DNA of 64,000 bases from Elusimicrobiota bacterium (GTDB lineage Bacteria > Elusimicrobiota > Elusimicrobia > FEN-1173): contig JADJZR010000030.1 of NCBI GenBank assembly GCA_016715645.1, positions 62,001 through 126,000 of the forward strand. Reading direction: 5' to 3'. A program made the translations under genes and the position numbers. The number at the start of each line of letters is the position of its first letter. The stretch's first letter is position 1. A model generated the notes under the pieces. The model was not told the origin of the DNA. It ran no database searches and worked only from the letters and a program-made list of their open reading frames with translations. Shown here in pieces: positions 18,784 through 27,041 of this stretch.

Positions 18784-18835
18784 TTGATTTCATTTTAAAT
18801 CCATGGTAATATGACTATGGTCACATTGTGGGAGG
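18784..18835 (+). promoter_or_regulatory. Promoter and SD of the toxin-antitoxin operon
   Basis: TTGATT (18784-18789), 17-bp spacer, TAATAT (18807-18812), and a strong GGAGG at 18831-18835 before the ATG at 18842. An imperfect inverted repeat CCATGGT...ACTATGG (18801-18820) overlaps the -10 and would be a natural site for antitoxin autorepression (inference). Confidence 0.65.
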
Positions 18836-18841
18836 TCAACG

Positions 18842-19072
18842 ATGAGCATTACGGCGGCTATGTTTAAGGCGCGGTGTTTGAAGTTGATGGATAATGTTAG
18901 GGAGCAGAAGGCTACCTATGTCATTACCAAAAGGGGGCGGCCTGTGGCGAGGCTTGTCCCGATCGAAACCGCCGCCCACGGGCCCGTTTTCGGCCGGATG
19001 AAAGGTACGGCCACCATTAAGGGAAATATTGTGGGGCCTCTCCCAGAACGGTGGGACGCCGATGAAGGCTGA
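18842..19072 (+). CDS. Phd/YefM-family antitoxin
   Basis: 76-residue antitoxin expected to bind its own promoter with the N-terminal part and neutralise the downstream PIN toxin with its C-terminus. The sequence has the family shape: ITAAMFKARCLKLMDNV, then VITKRGRPVARLVPI, the Phd/YefM DNA-binding core, followed by a short acidic/Gly-rich tail. Its stop codon overlaps the toxin start by 11 bases, typical of co-translated pairs. The operon lies between repeats R4 and R5 and downstream of the giant genes, an accessory position. Confidence 0.88.
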   Translation: MSITAAMFKARCLKLMDNVREQKATYVITKRGRPVARLVPIETAAHGPVFGRMKGTATIKGNIVGPLPERWDADEG

Positions 19073-19484
19073 AAAAGTTTTTCTGGATACGCATGTTTGG
19101 ATCTGGTGGGCCACGGGAGACGACCGCTTAAAGGGGACGAGGGCACTTCGGATTTTGGAATCTTCTTCCCCAACCGATCAGGTCCTTTTGTCCATCATTT
19201 CAATTTGGGAAGTGGGAATGTTGTGCGCCAAAAATAGGCTTGTCCTGGATCCTACCCCTCACCAATGGGTGGAACGGGCTTTGCTCGAAACGTCCGTGAG
19301 AATTGTGCCTTTGTCGGTTCGGTCCGCCCTGGAATCCACAGGCCTTCCGGCCGGTTTTCATGGGGATCCCGCCGATCGGATTCTTGTGGCCACAGCTCAT
19401 ATCGAAGGAGCTCCGTTGGTCACCGCGGACAACCAAATTATTCGTTACTGCGCCCACAACCATATTCCAGTCATCAAAGTTTGA
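19062..19484 (+). CDS. PIN-domain toxin (VapC-like ribonuclease)
   Basis: 140 residues from the ATG at 19062, chosen because it overlaps the antitoxin stop and begins directly before the PIN core; the frame is open back to TTG 19029. PIN-domain proteins are Mg2+-dependent RNases. The acidic active-site residues are in place: D9 (FLDTHVWIWW), E50 (SIWEVGML), D105 (GDPADRILVATA) and D123 (LVTADNQI). The LDTHVWLW start and HGDPADR motif are typical of the VapC subgroup paired with Phd-type antitoxins. Looks intact. Whether it is active here cannot be seen. Confidence 0.88.
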   Translation: MKAEKVFLDTHVWIWWATGDDRLKGTRALRILESSSPTDQVLLSIISIWEVGMLCAKNRLVLDPTPHQWVERALLETSVRIVPLSVRSALESTGLPAGFHGDPADRILVATAHIEGAPLVTADNQIIRYCAHNHIPVIKV

Positions 19485-19529
19485 CAGCAATGTCGGTCAA
19501 TGTAACCGTTCAGGTCCCCCGGTGTCCCT

Positions 19530-19730
19530 GACGACCGGATGAGGGGGCGGGACCTTCGTGTTGTCGGAAAAATATTTCCCTCACCCTGCCCTCGCATCAG
19601 CGCCTCTGGCGCCCCAGGGTTTGGTGTGACTCGGGCGCGGGAGCCCGAGAAATGGTTGAAGGCCGTTAGGCCGGAAACCACCCCGATCTCTGTGAGGGGC
19701 CTCCCAAGAGGAGAGGGAAAGGCACCTGAA
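19530..19730. repeat. Dispersed repeat R5, split by a 108-bp insertion
   Basis: GGATGAGGG, a linker ending TTGTCGGAAAAATATTT, and CCCTCACCCTGCCCTC (19578-19593) match the R2-R3 junction. The other half, TCCCAAGAGGAGAGGGAAA, resumes at 19702 followed by GGCACCTGAACAG. The 108 bases between (19594-19701) are not in the other copies and contain their own short hairpins (GGGCGCGGGAGCCC, GGCCGTTAGGCC). The whole 19485-19843 gap has no gene; past 19731 only the heat-shock promoter is visible. Confidence 0.65.
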
Positions 19731-19843
19731 CAGATCTAAAACTGGACCAAACTCCCTTCTACCCAGGCCAATAACGTGCCGAAATGATGAGACTCCACTG
19801 GATAACTAACACCAAAGTGACAGCCGGAGAATTCCGGCGGGGT

Positions 19844-19872
19844 TTGACATTGGGTTGGGGGTGTGTTATACT
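19844..19872 (+). promoter_or_regulatory. Sigma-70 promoter of the heat-shock operon
   Basis: TTGACA (19844-19849), exactly 17 bp, TATACT (19867-19872). The predicted start near 19879 falls inside the CIRCE element, so HrcA bound there would block initiation. Confidence 0.85.
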
Positions 19873-19873
19873 T

Positions 19874-19900
19874 TTGGCACTCCAGATGTGCGAGTGCTAA
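19874..19900 (+). promoter_or_regulatory. CIRCE operator (HrcA binding site)
   Basis: TTGGCACTC, 9-base spacer, GAGTGCTAA: one mismatch from the CIRCE consensus TTAGCACTC-N9-GAGTGCTAA. It sits immediately before hrcA, the gene for its own repressor, as in Bacillus-type heat-shock control. Confidence 0.95.
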
Positions 19901-19903
19901 TTA

Positions 19904-20989
19904 ATGAGAACCTTATCGACCATCGAGCATGAAGAACGGAAGCGGCGGCTTCTACAGGCCGTGATCCATCAATATATTAAAACGGGCAAACCCGTGGGAT
20001 CGGCTTTTCTGGCGGGGGGGCGGTCGTTGGATTTGTCTCCGGCTACGATTCGCAATGTTATGGGAGAACTGGAACGGGAAGGGTATTTGACCCATCCCCA
20101 CACGTCGGCCGGGCGTGTGCCCACGGACAAGGCCTACCGCTTTTATGTGGACAGTTTGGTGGACCTGCAACGGTTGGCGATCAAAGAAGAAGAGCGCATT
20201 CGCCAAGAACACGAATCGCGGATTCGGGAAATTAATGAGTTGATGTTGTCCACGTCCAAAACTTTGTCGGTGTTGTCGAACTACACGGGGTTTGTGACGG
20301 CGCCGGGAGTCGACCAGTCCCGACTGCAACACATGGAACTGATTCCGTTGGACGCGCACCGTTTGTTGGCTGTGATGGTCAGCGACACTGGCGTGGTGAA
20401 ACACCGCCAGGTGGTGTTCGAGGGGCCTTATCCGCGGGAATTGTTGGAACCCTTGGAACAGACATTGAACCAACGTCTTCGGGGCCAACCTTTCACGCGG
20501 GTTCGGGAAACGTTGTTGGATCACATTGAGGCGATTCATCAACGGCAAATGGATATGTTGGAATTTGCCCGGCACGTGACCGAAGAAGCGTTTGCGCCGG
20601 GAGAGAGCGCCGACATCTATGTGGAAGGCGCGGGAAATATTTTGTCGTTGCCGGAGTTTAGCGGGCCCGACGATTTGCGCCAGCTGGTCCATGTCCTGGA
20701 CGAAAAGCGCGCCCTCGGCGATTTGATTCGCGAAGAGTGGGGTGTGCAAGGGTCCGGGGCGCGGTTTCCGGCGGTGCGGGTGAGCATTGGCTCGGAGAAC
20801 CGGTCCCCCGACATGAAAAACGTCAGTTTGATATCGTCCTGTTACACCCTGGGCGATCGGCAGGTGGGCGTGTTGGGTATCATCGGGCCCAAGCGGATGG
20901 AATATTCCCGCATGATGAACCTGGTCAACCAAATGGCCCAGGCCGTGACCACCGCCCTCAATCGGATGGTGGGAGGTCCCCATGAGTGA
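19904..20989 (+). CDS. hrcA: Heat-inducible transcription repressor HrcA
   Basis: Repressor of the dnaK (and often groE) operon through CIRCE, with activity tuned by GroEL in studied species. The N-terminal winged helix is clear: RRLLQAVIHQYIKTGKPVGS, then LSPATIRNVMGELEREGYLTHPHTSAGRVPTDKAYRFYVD, the most conserved stretch of the family. The GAF-like and dimerisation parts follow, ending NQMAQAVTTALNRM. 361 residues, slightly longer than usual. The ATG lies three bases after the CIRCE half-site with no Shine-Dalgarno sequence visible. Its last 8 bases overlap grpE. Confidence 0.95.
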   Translation: MRTLSTIEHEERKRRLLQAVIHQYIKTGKPVGSAFLAGGRSLDLSPATIRNVMGELEREGYLTHPHTSAGRVPTDKAYRFYVDSLVDLQRLAIKEEERIRQEHESRIREINELMLSTSKTLSVLSNYTGFVTAPGVDQSRLQHMELIPLDAHRLLAVMVSDTGVVKHRQVVFEGPYPRELLEPLEQTLNQRLRGQPFTRVRETLLDHIEAIHQRQMDMLEFARHVTEEAFAPGESADIYVEGAGNILSLPEFSGPDDLRQLVHVLDEKRALGDLIREEWGVQGSGARFPAVRVSIGSENRSPDMKNVSLISSCYTLGDRQVGVLGIIGPKRMEYSRMMNLVNQMAQAVTTALNRMVGGPHE

Positions 20990-21572
20990 GCTGGATCCGG
21001 CCGCGATGAGCGACCAGGACGTTTCGGCAGTGGAGCTAAAAACGGCGGAGTTGGACATCTTGCGCCAGTCGTTGGACGAAGCCAAACGCAAATCCGAGGA
21101 GTACTACGACCAACTGCTTCGGCTGAAAGCTGAATTTGAAAATTTTCGCAAACGGTCCGAACGGGAAAAGGCCGACGCGCGTCGGTGGGGTAAAGAAGAA
21201 ATTGTGTTGAGGTTGGTCTCCTTAATGGACGTGATGGAACAGGCGGAGCGGGCGGCCCACCAGGCGCCGGATTTGAAAGCGGTGGTGTTTGGGTTGGACA
21301 TGCTTTACGGCGAGTTTAAGCGGTTGTTGAAAGAAGAAGGTTTGGAAGAAGTGTCGGCGGCCGTGGGCGACGTTTACAATCACGCGGTTCAAGAAGCCGT
21401 TGAAACTGTGGAAGACGATGGGACCGACGGTGAAATTCGGTCGGTTCTCCAGAAAGGGTACACGTTTCAAGGGCTGTTGTTTCGCCCGGCGCGGGTGAAA
21501 ATTTCAAAGAAAAAAGGAACAGGGGCCGCTGGGCCGTTGGAGAAATATTCCGACGACGCTCCGGCCATCTAA
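20982..21572 (+). CDS. grpE: Nucleotide exchange factor GrpE
   Basis: Releases ADP from DnaK. 196 residues: an acidic, coiled-coil N-terminal half (LDILRQSLDEAKRKSEEYYDQLLRLKAEFENFRKRSEREK, the long dimer helix) and a C-terminal beta domain with NHAVQEAV, a variant of the conserved NP.xHeAv segment, and VLQKGYTFQGLLFRPARVKISK. The ATG overlaps the hrcA stop (coupled translation). Confidence 0.93.
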   Translation: MSELDPAAMSDQDVSAVELKTAELDILRQSLDEAKRKSEEYYDQLLRLKAEFENFRKRSEREKADARRWGKEEIVLRLVSLMDVMEQAERAAHQAPDLKAVVFGLDMLYGEFKRLLKEEGLEEVSAAVGDVYNHAVQEAVETVEDDGTDGEIRSVLQKGYTFQGLLFRPARVKISKKKGTGAAGPLEKYSDDAPAI

Positions 21573-21591
21573 GCAACAAGGAGGAACCACC

Positions 21592-23472
21592 ATGGGTAAA
21601 ATTATTGGCATTGATCTGGGCACATCAAACTCCGCCGCGGCGGTGATGGAAGGCGGAAAACCCGTCATTATTCCGTCGGCGGAAGGCACCACGCTGGGCG
21701 GCAAAGCGTTTCCCAGCTACGTGGCGTTCACCAAAGACGAACAGCTGTTGGTGGGCGAACCCGCTCGTCGGCAGGCGGTGTCCAACACGGAAGGCACCGT
21801 CTACGCTTTCAAACGGAAAATGGGCCAGGAATTCAACTATTCCATTCACGGCAAAAATTACACGCCCCAACAGTTGTCGGCGTTTATTCTTCAGAAAATT
21901 AAACGCGACGCGGAAGCTTATTTGGGCGACAAGGTGGAAAAGGCCGTCATCACCGTGCCCGCCTATTTCAACGACAACCAGCGCCAGGCCACCAAAGACG
22001 CCGGGAAAATTGCCGGGTTGGAAGTGGTGCGGTTGGTCAACGAGCCCACGGCCGCGTCCTTGGCCTATGGATTAGACAAGTCGGGCCAGGCCCAGAAAAT
22101 TTTGGTGTTTGATCTGGGCGGCGGGACGTTGGACGTGACCATCATGGATATGGGATCCATCGAAAAAGAGGCCACGTTCCAGGTGTTGTCCACGAGCGGC
22201 GATACCCAGTTGGGCGGCACCGATATGGACAACGTGCTCATCGACTTTATCGCCGAAGAGTTTCGTAAAGAAAACGGCATCGACTTGCGCAAAGACAAAA
22301 TGGCCATGCAACGGTTTAAAGAAGCCGCCGAGAAAGCCAAAATTGAGCTGTCCACCGTGCTGGAGACCGACATCAACTTGCCCTTCATCACGGCGGACGC
22401 GTCCGGGCCGAAACATTTGCAAATGAAACTGACCCGCTCGAAATTGGAATCGCTGGTGCAACCCATCATTGATCGATGCAAACAACCCTTGGAACAGGCG
22501 TTGAAAGACGCCGGTCTTTCGGCTGAGCAGGTCACGAAAGTGATCATGGTGGGCGGCCCCACGCGGATGCCCATTGTGCAGAAGTTTGTGGAAAGTTACA
22601 TCGGCCGCAAAATCGAGGGTGGTGTCAATCCCATGGAATGCGTGGCCCTGGGCGCGGCCATTCAAGCCGGGGTGTTGGGCGGCGAAGTCAAAGATGTCCT
22701 GTTGTTGGACGTCACCCCCTTGTCGTTGGGGTTGGAAACCCTCGGCGGCGTCATGACCAAACTGATTGAACGCAACACCACGATCCCCATGAAAAAGTCC
22801 CAAACGTTCTCGACGGCGGCCGATAACCAGCCGGCGGTGACGATCCATGTCCTGCAAGGCGAACGGCCCTTGGCGAAAGACAACACCTCCTTGGGGCATT
22901 TTGACCTGGACGGCATTCCCCCGGCTCCCCGGGGTGTGCCTCAAGTGGAAGTGACCTTTGACATCGACGCGAACGGCATCCTCAACGTGCGGGCTGTGGA
23001 CATGGGCACGAAAAAAGAGCAACACATCACCATCCACGCGAAGAGCAAACTGTCCAAAGATGAAGTGGAAAAGTTTGTCAAAGAGGCTGAGAAGTTTGCC
23101 GAGGAAGACAAAAAGAAAGCCCAGGAAATTGAGACCAAAAACGAGGCCGACGCCGTTGTTTACTCGACGGAAAAGGCCCTTAAAGACCACGGCGATAAGG
23201 TGGGTCAAGACGAGCGCATGGCCATCGAACGGGCCTTGACCGACGCCAAAGAGGCCTTGAAAGGCACGGACCTGGACAAAATTAAGAAAACCAAAGAAGA
23301 CCTGTTGAATGCCTCGCACAAGTTGGCCGAAGAGGTGTACAAGGCCGCTTCCGCTAAGGCTCAGCCCGGTGGGGAAACGTCCGGCGCCGCGGGTTCCGCG
23401 GGCGGAAGTTCCAACGGGAAAGACAACGTGGTTGACGCGGAAGTGGTTGACGAGAATAATAAGCCGTCCTAA
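21592..23472 (+). CDS. dnaK: Chaperone DnaK (Hsp70)
   Basis: ATP-dependent chaperone, 626 residues. N-terminal phosphate loop GIDLGTSNSAAAVMEGG, conserved VITVPAYFNDNQRQATKDAG, second phosphate loop LVFDLGGGTLDVTI, adenosine motif VGGPTRMP, linker DVLLLDVTPLSLGLETLGG, substrate-binding beta domain (ERNTTIPMKKSQTFSTAADNQ), helical lid, and a Gly/Ser-rich tail ending in acidic residues. A perfect AAGGAGG at 21578-21584 precedes the ATG, the best SD of the operon, fitting high expression. Four bases before dnaJ. Confidence 0.98.
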   Translation: MGKIIGIDLGTSNSAAAVMEGGKPVIIPSAEGTTLGGKAFPSYVAFTKDEQLLVGEPARRQAVSNTEGTVYAFKRKMGQEFNYSIHGKNYTPQQLSAFILQKIKRDAEAYLGDKVEKAVITVPAYFNDNQRQATKDAGKIAGLEVVRLVNEPTAASLAYGLDKSGQAQKILVFDLGGGTLDVTIMDMGSIEKEATFQVLSTSGDTQLGGTDMDNVLIDFIAEEFRKENGIDLRKDKMAMQRFKEAAEKAKIELSTVLETDINLPFITADASGPKHLQMKLTRSKLESLVQPIIDRCKQPLEQALKDAGLSAEQVTKVIMVGGPTRMPIVQKFVESYIGRKIEGGVNPMECVALGAAIQAGVLGGEVKDVLLLDVTPLSLGLETLGGVMTKLIERNTTIPMKKSQTFSTAADNQPAVTIHVLQGERPLAKDNTSLGHFDLDGIPPAPRGVPQVEVTFDIDANGILNVRAVDMGTKKEQHITIHAKSKLSKDEVEKFVKEAEKFAEEDKKKAQEIETKNEADAVVYSTEKALKDHGDKVGQDERMAIERALTDAKEALKGTDLDKIKKTKEDLLNASHKLAEEVYKAASAKAQPGGETSGAAGSAGGSSNGKDNVVDAEVVDENNKPS

Positions 23473-23475
23473 CGA

Positions 23476-24585
23476 ATGGCCAAGCGCGATTACTACGAGG
23501 TCTTGGGGGTTTCGAAAACCGCCACCGCCGATGAGCTCAAACAGGCTTATCGGAAGTTGGCGCTTCAACACCATCCCGACCGCAACCCGGGGAACAAGGC
23601 TTCGGAAGAAAAGTTTAAGGAAATAAACGAAGCCTACGAGACCTTGTCCACCCCCGAAAAACGGCGGATGTACGATCAGTTCGGCCACGCCGGCGCCGCG
23701 GGGGCCGGCGGCGCGGGGCCCGGCGGGTTTCAGGGGTTTGAGGGCGGCGACGTGGGGGACATTTTTTCCAGCGTGTTCGGGGAAATGTTCGGGGCTGGCC
23801 GCGGTCGCGGTGGGCCCCGCAAGGGCGCCGATCTTCAGGCCGAACAAACCGTGTCGTTGTCTGAAGCCTTCACCGGCACGCAGACCACGTTGCGGGTCTC
23901 GCACCAGACGTCTTGCGACACCTGCAGTGGGACCGGCGCTAAACCGGGAACGTCGGTGAAAACCTGTTCCGATTGCCGTGGGTCGGGCCAGGTTCGGGCC
24001 ACACGGGGGTTTTTTACCATGGCCCAAACGTGTCCCCGTTGTCGAGGGGCGGGCAAGACCGTGGACAGCCCCTGCTCCGACTGCCGCGGTCAGGGCCATG
24101 TGCGAAAAACGGAGAGTATTACCGTGCGCATCCCTCCTGGCGTGGAAGAGGGAACCGCTTTGCGGGTCTCCGGAGCCGGTGAGGCCGGCGATCACGGGGC
24201 CCCGTCGGGTGACCTCTATGTGGTCATTCGAATCGAGGATGACCCTCGGTTTGAACGCGACGGCGCCAATTTATTGACGCAGGGGCACGTGTCTATCCCC
24301 TTGGCCGCTTTGGGCGGCGAGGTGGACATCGCCACGGTTCAAAAAACAGTCCGCATCCATATCCCGGCTGGAACACAGTCGGGCACTTTGTTGAGGGTGC
24401 GCGGGGAGGGAATGCCCTCGCTTCACGGCGGCGGGCGGGGCGATTTGTTGGTTCGTGTGATCGTCGACGTGCCCACCAAGCTCACCAAAGATCAACGCCG
24501 ACTTATGGCTGAACTGGCCCAATCGATGGGTGAAACAGGACTCAATTTCGAAGAAGGGTTTCTTAAAAAGGCTTTCGGGAAGTAA
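23476..24585 (+). CDS. dnaJ: Chaperone DnaJ (type I Hsp40)
   Basis: DnaK co-chaperone that stimulates ATP hydrolysis. 369 residues: J domain with HPD (LQHHPDRNPGNK), Gly-rich region with a single long run (about residues 75-115), four CXXCXGXG zinc motifs (CDTCSGTG, CSDCRGSG, CPRCRGAG, CSDCRGQG), and the C-terminal substrate-binding domains ending GLNFEEGFLKKAFGK. All zinc cysteines are present. The stop TAA and the rsmE ATG overlap at 24585. Confidence 0.97.
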   Translation: MAKRDYYEVLGVSKTATADELKQAYRKLALQHHPDRNPGNKASEEKFKEINEAYETLSTPEKRRMYDQFGHAGAAGAGGAGPGGFQGFEGGDVGDIFSSVFGEMFGAGRGRGGPRKGADLQAEQTVSLSEAFTGTQTTLRVSHQTSCDTCSGTGAKPGTSVKTCSDCRGSGQVRATRGFFTMAQTCPRCRGAGKTVDSPCSDCRGQGHVRKTESITVRIPPGVEEGTALRVSGAGEAGDHGAPSGDLYVVIRIEDDPRFERDGANLLTQGHVSIPLAALGGEVDIATVQKTVRIHIPAGTQSGTLLRVRGEGMPSLHGGGRGDLLVRVIVDVPTKLTKDQRRLMAELAQSMGETGLNFEEGFLKKAFGK

Positions 24586-25406
24586 TGCCCCACTTTTTTG
24601 TTGATCCACGCAACGTCACGAACGGTCGGTTTGTTTTGGCGCCGGACGAGTCCGCCCACGTGGCGCGGGTGTTGCGCAAAAAATCCGGCGATCGGGTTCA
24701 CTTGTTCGACGGGGTGGACCGGTCGTATGACGGCGTTTTGGATGAGGTGGCGCCCGGGCGGGTCACCGGGCGTATCGTGGATCAGCGTTCTTCCCCGCCA
24801 GCGGGGGGGCCCTTTGTTCGGTTGGTTCAGGCGATCCCCAAAGGGGACACGTTTGAATGGATTCTTGAAAAAGCCACCGAGTTGGGGGTGGGCGAAGTGG
24901 TGGCCTTTCATGCCCGTCGAAATGTGGCCCGGGTGAGTCCCGATCGGGCGGCGGCCAAAAAGGTCCGCTGGGAAAAAATTGTTCGCGCTGCGTCGGCCCA
25001 ATGCGGGCGGCCGGATGTGCCGACGGTGTCGGGGCCCCTGGAGTTTGACGAGATGGTGGAGCGATTGGATCCGTCTCAGCCCTCCTTTTTGGCTTGGGAG
25101 GGGGAAGAGGCGGTATCCTTGAAATCCGTTTTGGGGGGTCGTCTGGCGGCGCATCCTTCGCTCGGGACGGGTGCGGACGGAAAATCAAGTGAACGGCCAG
25201 GGCCGGACCCATCAACCGCCGCCCGGGAGGAGAGCCGGATGATTGTCACCATGATTGTCGGACCAGAAGGGGGGTTTACTCCGGACGAAGTGGGCCGCGC
25301 TCGCGCGCGGGGGGTTGTGCCGGTGTCGTTGGGATCTCGAATTTTACGAACAGAAACCGCCGGACTTTTTGTTGTCGGCGCGGTCCTTTATGAATCCCTT
25401 GGTTAA
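24585..25406 (+). CDS. rsmE: 16S rRNA (uracil-1498-N3)-methyltransferase
   Basis: SPOUT-family methyltransferase that methylates U1498 in the decoding region of 16S rRNA. N-terminal PUA-like part (PHFFVDP, DESAHVARVLRKKSGD), conserved KGDTFEWILEKATELGVGEVVAF and WEKIVRAASAQCGRP, and the C-terminal knot GPEGGFTPDEVGRARARG ... SLGSRILRTETA. At 273 residues it is about 25-30 longer than usual: residues about 172-215 insert a Ser/Gly/Pro-rich loop before the knot. Follows dnaJ as in many bacteria. Confidence 0.94.
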   Translation: MPHFFVDPRNVTNGRFVLAPDESAHVARVLRKKSGDRVHLFDGVDRSYDGVLDEVAPGRVTGRIVDQRSSPPAGGPFVRLVQAIPKGDTFEWILEKATELGVGEVVAFHARRNVARVSPDRAAAKKVRWEKIVRAASAQCGRPDVPTVSGPLEFDEMVERLDPSQPSFLAWEGEEAVSLKSVLGGRLAAHPSLGTGADGKSSERPGPDPSTAAREESRMIVTMIVGPEGGFTPDEVGRARARGVVPVSLGSRILRTETAGLFVVGAVLYESLG

Positions 25407-25791
25407 CGAGACACTTTCTAAATCGGGTCGCCGGTCCTGGAGCTGGATTGCCGGGACGTCGGCCTTGGTTTCCTTGGTTTTTGTGGCGGCGGGATCTTTT
25501 GTCACTTTGTCGGCAACGGGGGTTTTGGTGGGGCTGTTCGCCGCGGGGATCGTTGCGGGCGCGGTGTCGTCTCGACAGGCGTGGTTGTCGGGAATCATCG
25601 TGGGGCTTCCGGTCGGGTTGGCTCAGTTAACACGCCACGCCTTGGTTGAATACGCCACGTTGTGGTCGGCCTGGACCCAGGCGGACTATTGGATCGTTGT
25701 TTTGCCGGTGGCGTTTGTTTCGACCGGCGTGGCCATTTTGGGCGGGCTCAGCGGGGCGTATGCGCTGGGAGAGCGGTTTCGGCCTCGGTGA
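25390..25791 (+). CDS. Small polytopic membrane protein, unknown function
   Basis: 133 residues from the ATG at 25390, which overlaps the rsmE end by 17 bases. The frame is open further upstream but that part is an out-of-frame copy of rsmE. After a short polar start there are four hydrophobic segments (about residues 18-38, 40-60, 65-85, 105-128). No enzyme motif. The stop overlaps the mtaB GTG (GTGA), so it is translated within the same operon. I do not recognise the family. Confidence 0.7.
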   Translation: MNPLVNETLSKSGRRSWSWIAGTSALVSLVFVAAGSFVTLSATGVLVGLFAAGIVAGAVSSRQAWLSGIIVGLPVGLAQLTRHALVEYATLWSAWTQADYWIVVLPVAFVSTGVAILGGLSGAYALGERFRPR

Positions 25792-26984
25792 ACATTTTTT
25801 TTCAAACCTTTGGTTGTAAAACCAACCAGTACGATACCGAACTGTTGCGCGCGCGCCTGGAGTCGGGCGGCGGTGTCGCGACCGACGACTACCGCCGGGC
25901 CGACCTGTGCGTGGTTAACTCCTGTTCCGTGACGGCCAAGGCCGAACAAGAGTGTCGGCAGTTCGTGCGCCGGTTATTAAGAGAAAACGATACCGCCCGG
26001 ATTGTGGTGACCGGGTGTTACCCCAGCCACGCGCCGAAAGAACTGTCGGATCTCTCTCCGCGCGTGGAAGTCTACTCCAATAAAGACAAAGAAAATTTGC
26101 CCGCTTGTTTGGGGTTTGAAGTGGCGCCCGACGTGTGGGGGTTGTCTCGGTTCGCTCATCGCGCGCGGGCGTTCGTCAAAATTCAAGACGGGTGCAAGGC
26201 CCCTTGCCGCTACTGCATTATTCCCCAAACACGCCCCGACTATTGGAGCAAACCCGTCGATCATGTCCTCAACGAAGTGCGGGACCTGGTGGACAGCGGA
26301 CATGGCGAAATCGTTTTGACCGGGATTCGGTTGGGCCTCTACCGAGGCGCCACACCGACGGGCAAAAAGTGCGACCTGACCGCCCTGTTGGAAAAATTGG
26401 TCGCGCTCGCCGGATCGTTTCGGGTTCGGCTTTCTTCCTTGGAAGTCACGGAAGTGCCCGACAAACTGGCCCAACTGGCGGCTGATACCGATAAAATCTG
26501 CGCCCATTTTCATATTCCGCTTCAATCGGCCGACGACGAGGTGTTGGCGTCCATGGGCCGTTGGTACCGGTTCGATGATTATAAAGACCGTGTCGAAACT
26601 CTGCGCCGTCATTTGCCCGACGTGGCTGTGACCGCCGATGTCCTGACGGGGTTTCCAACAGAATCCGACGCGGCCTTTGAAAATACTTATCGGCGCATCG
26701 AGGCGTTGGGGTTGGCGGGCCTTCATGCGTTTCCCTATTCGACCCGGCCAGGCACCGTGTCGGCGGACCTGCACCCGTTGGATCGGTCCGTTTTGCAGGT
26801 TCGGACACGGCGGCTGATTGGACTTTCCGATCATCTGAAAGCTCGGTTTCGCGGGCGGTTCGTTGGGTCCCGTCGGGTGGCCTTGGCGGAAGGAAACGGC
26901 GAGGGCTGGACAGACAACTATTTGCGCGTGGCTGTGCCAGGTTCTGTCCCGGCAGGAGAACTGGTTGGCGTGTCGGTTTTATAA
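25788..26984 (+). CDS. mtaB: tRNA t6A37 methylthiotransferase MtaB
   Basis: Radical SAM enzyme that turns t6A37 into ms2t6A37 in ANN-decoding tRNAs. About 398 residues from GTG 25788. N-terminal UPF0004 cluster cysteines (TFGCKTNQYD, CVVNSCSVT, TGCYPSHAP), radical SAM CX3CX2C in DGCKAPCRYC, then GEIVLTGIRLGLY, HFHIPLQSADDEVLASMGR and the C-terminal TRAM-like end. GCKTNQ with CVVNSCSVT is the MtaB signature rather than MiaB. The GTG start overlaps the preceding stop. Confidence 0.93.
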   Translation: MNIFFQTFGCKTNQYDTELLRARLESGGGVATDDYRRADLCVVNSCSVTAKAEQECRQFVRRLLRENDTARIVVTGCYPSHAPKELSDLSPRVEVYSNKDKENLPACLGFEVAPDVWGLSRFAHRARAFVKIQDGCKAPCRYCIIPQTRPDYWSKPVDHVLNEVRDLVDSGHGEIVLTGIRLGLYRGATPTGKKCDLTALLEKLVALAGSFRVRLSSLEVTEVPDKLAQLAADTDKICAHFHIPLQSADDEVLASMGRWYRFDDYKDRVETLRRHLPDVAVTADVLTGFPTESDAAFENTYRRIEALGLAGLHAFPYSTRPGTVSADLHPLDRSVLQVRTRRLIGLSDHLKARFRGRFVGSRRVALAEGNGEGWTDNYLRVAVPGSVPAGELVGVSVL

Positions 26985-27006
26985 TTATATAGTTTGAGGT
27001 GTCCCC

Positions 27007-27041
27007 TGTTCATTTGTCTTTAGGGAAAGTATAATTCCGCG
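27007..27041 (+). promoter_or_regulatory. Promoter of the HIT gene, leaderless arrangement
   Basis: A perfect TATAAT at 27030-27035 ends 6 bases before the GTG start at 27042; TGTTCA at 27007-27012 is a weak -35 with 17-bp spacing. No SD is present. This is the same -10-to-start distance as before the two giant genes. Confidence 0.55.

Noticed and set aside
19952..21091. 379-codon minus-strand frame over hrcA/grpE
   Set aside because: Antisense shadow; His/Arg/Phe-rich with no domain.
22072..24195. 707-codon open frame on the minus strand opposite dnaK-dnaJ
   Set aside because: It lies entirely over dnaK and dnaJ, its residue content (His/Gly/Phe/Arg-rich) is the mirror of their codon bias, and it has no recognisable domain or SD.
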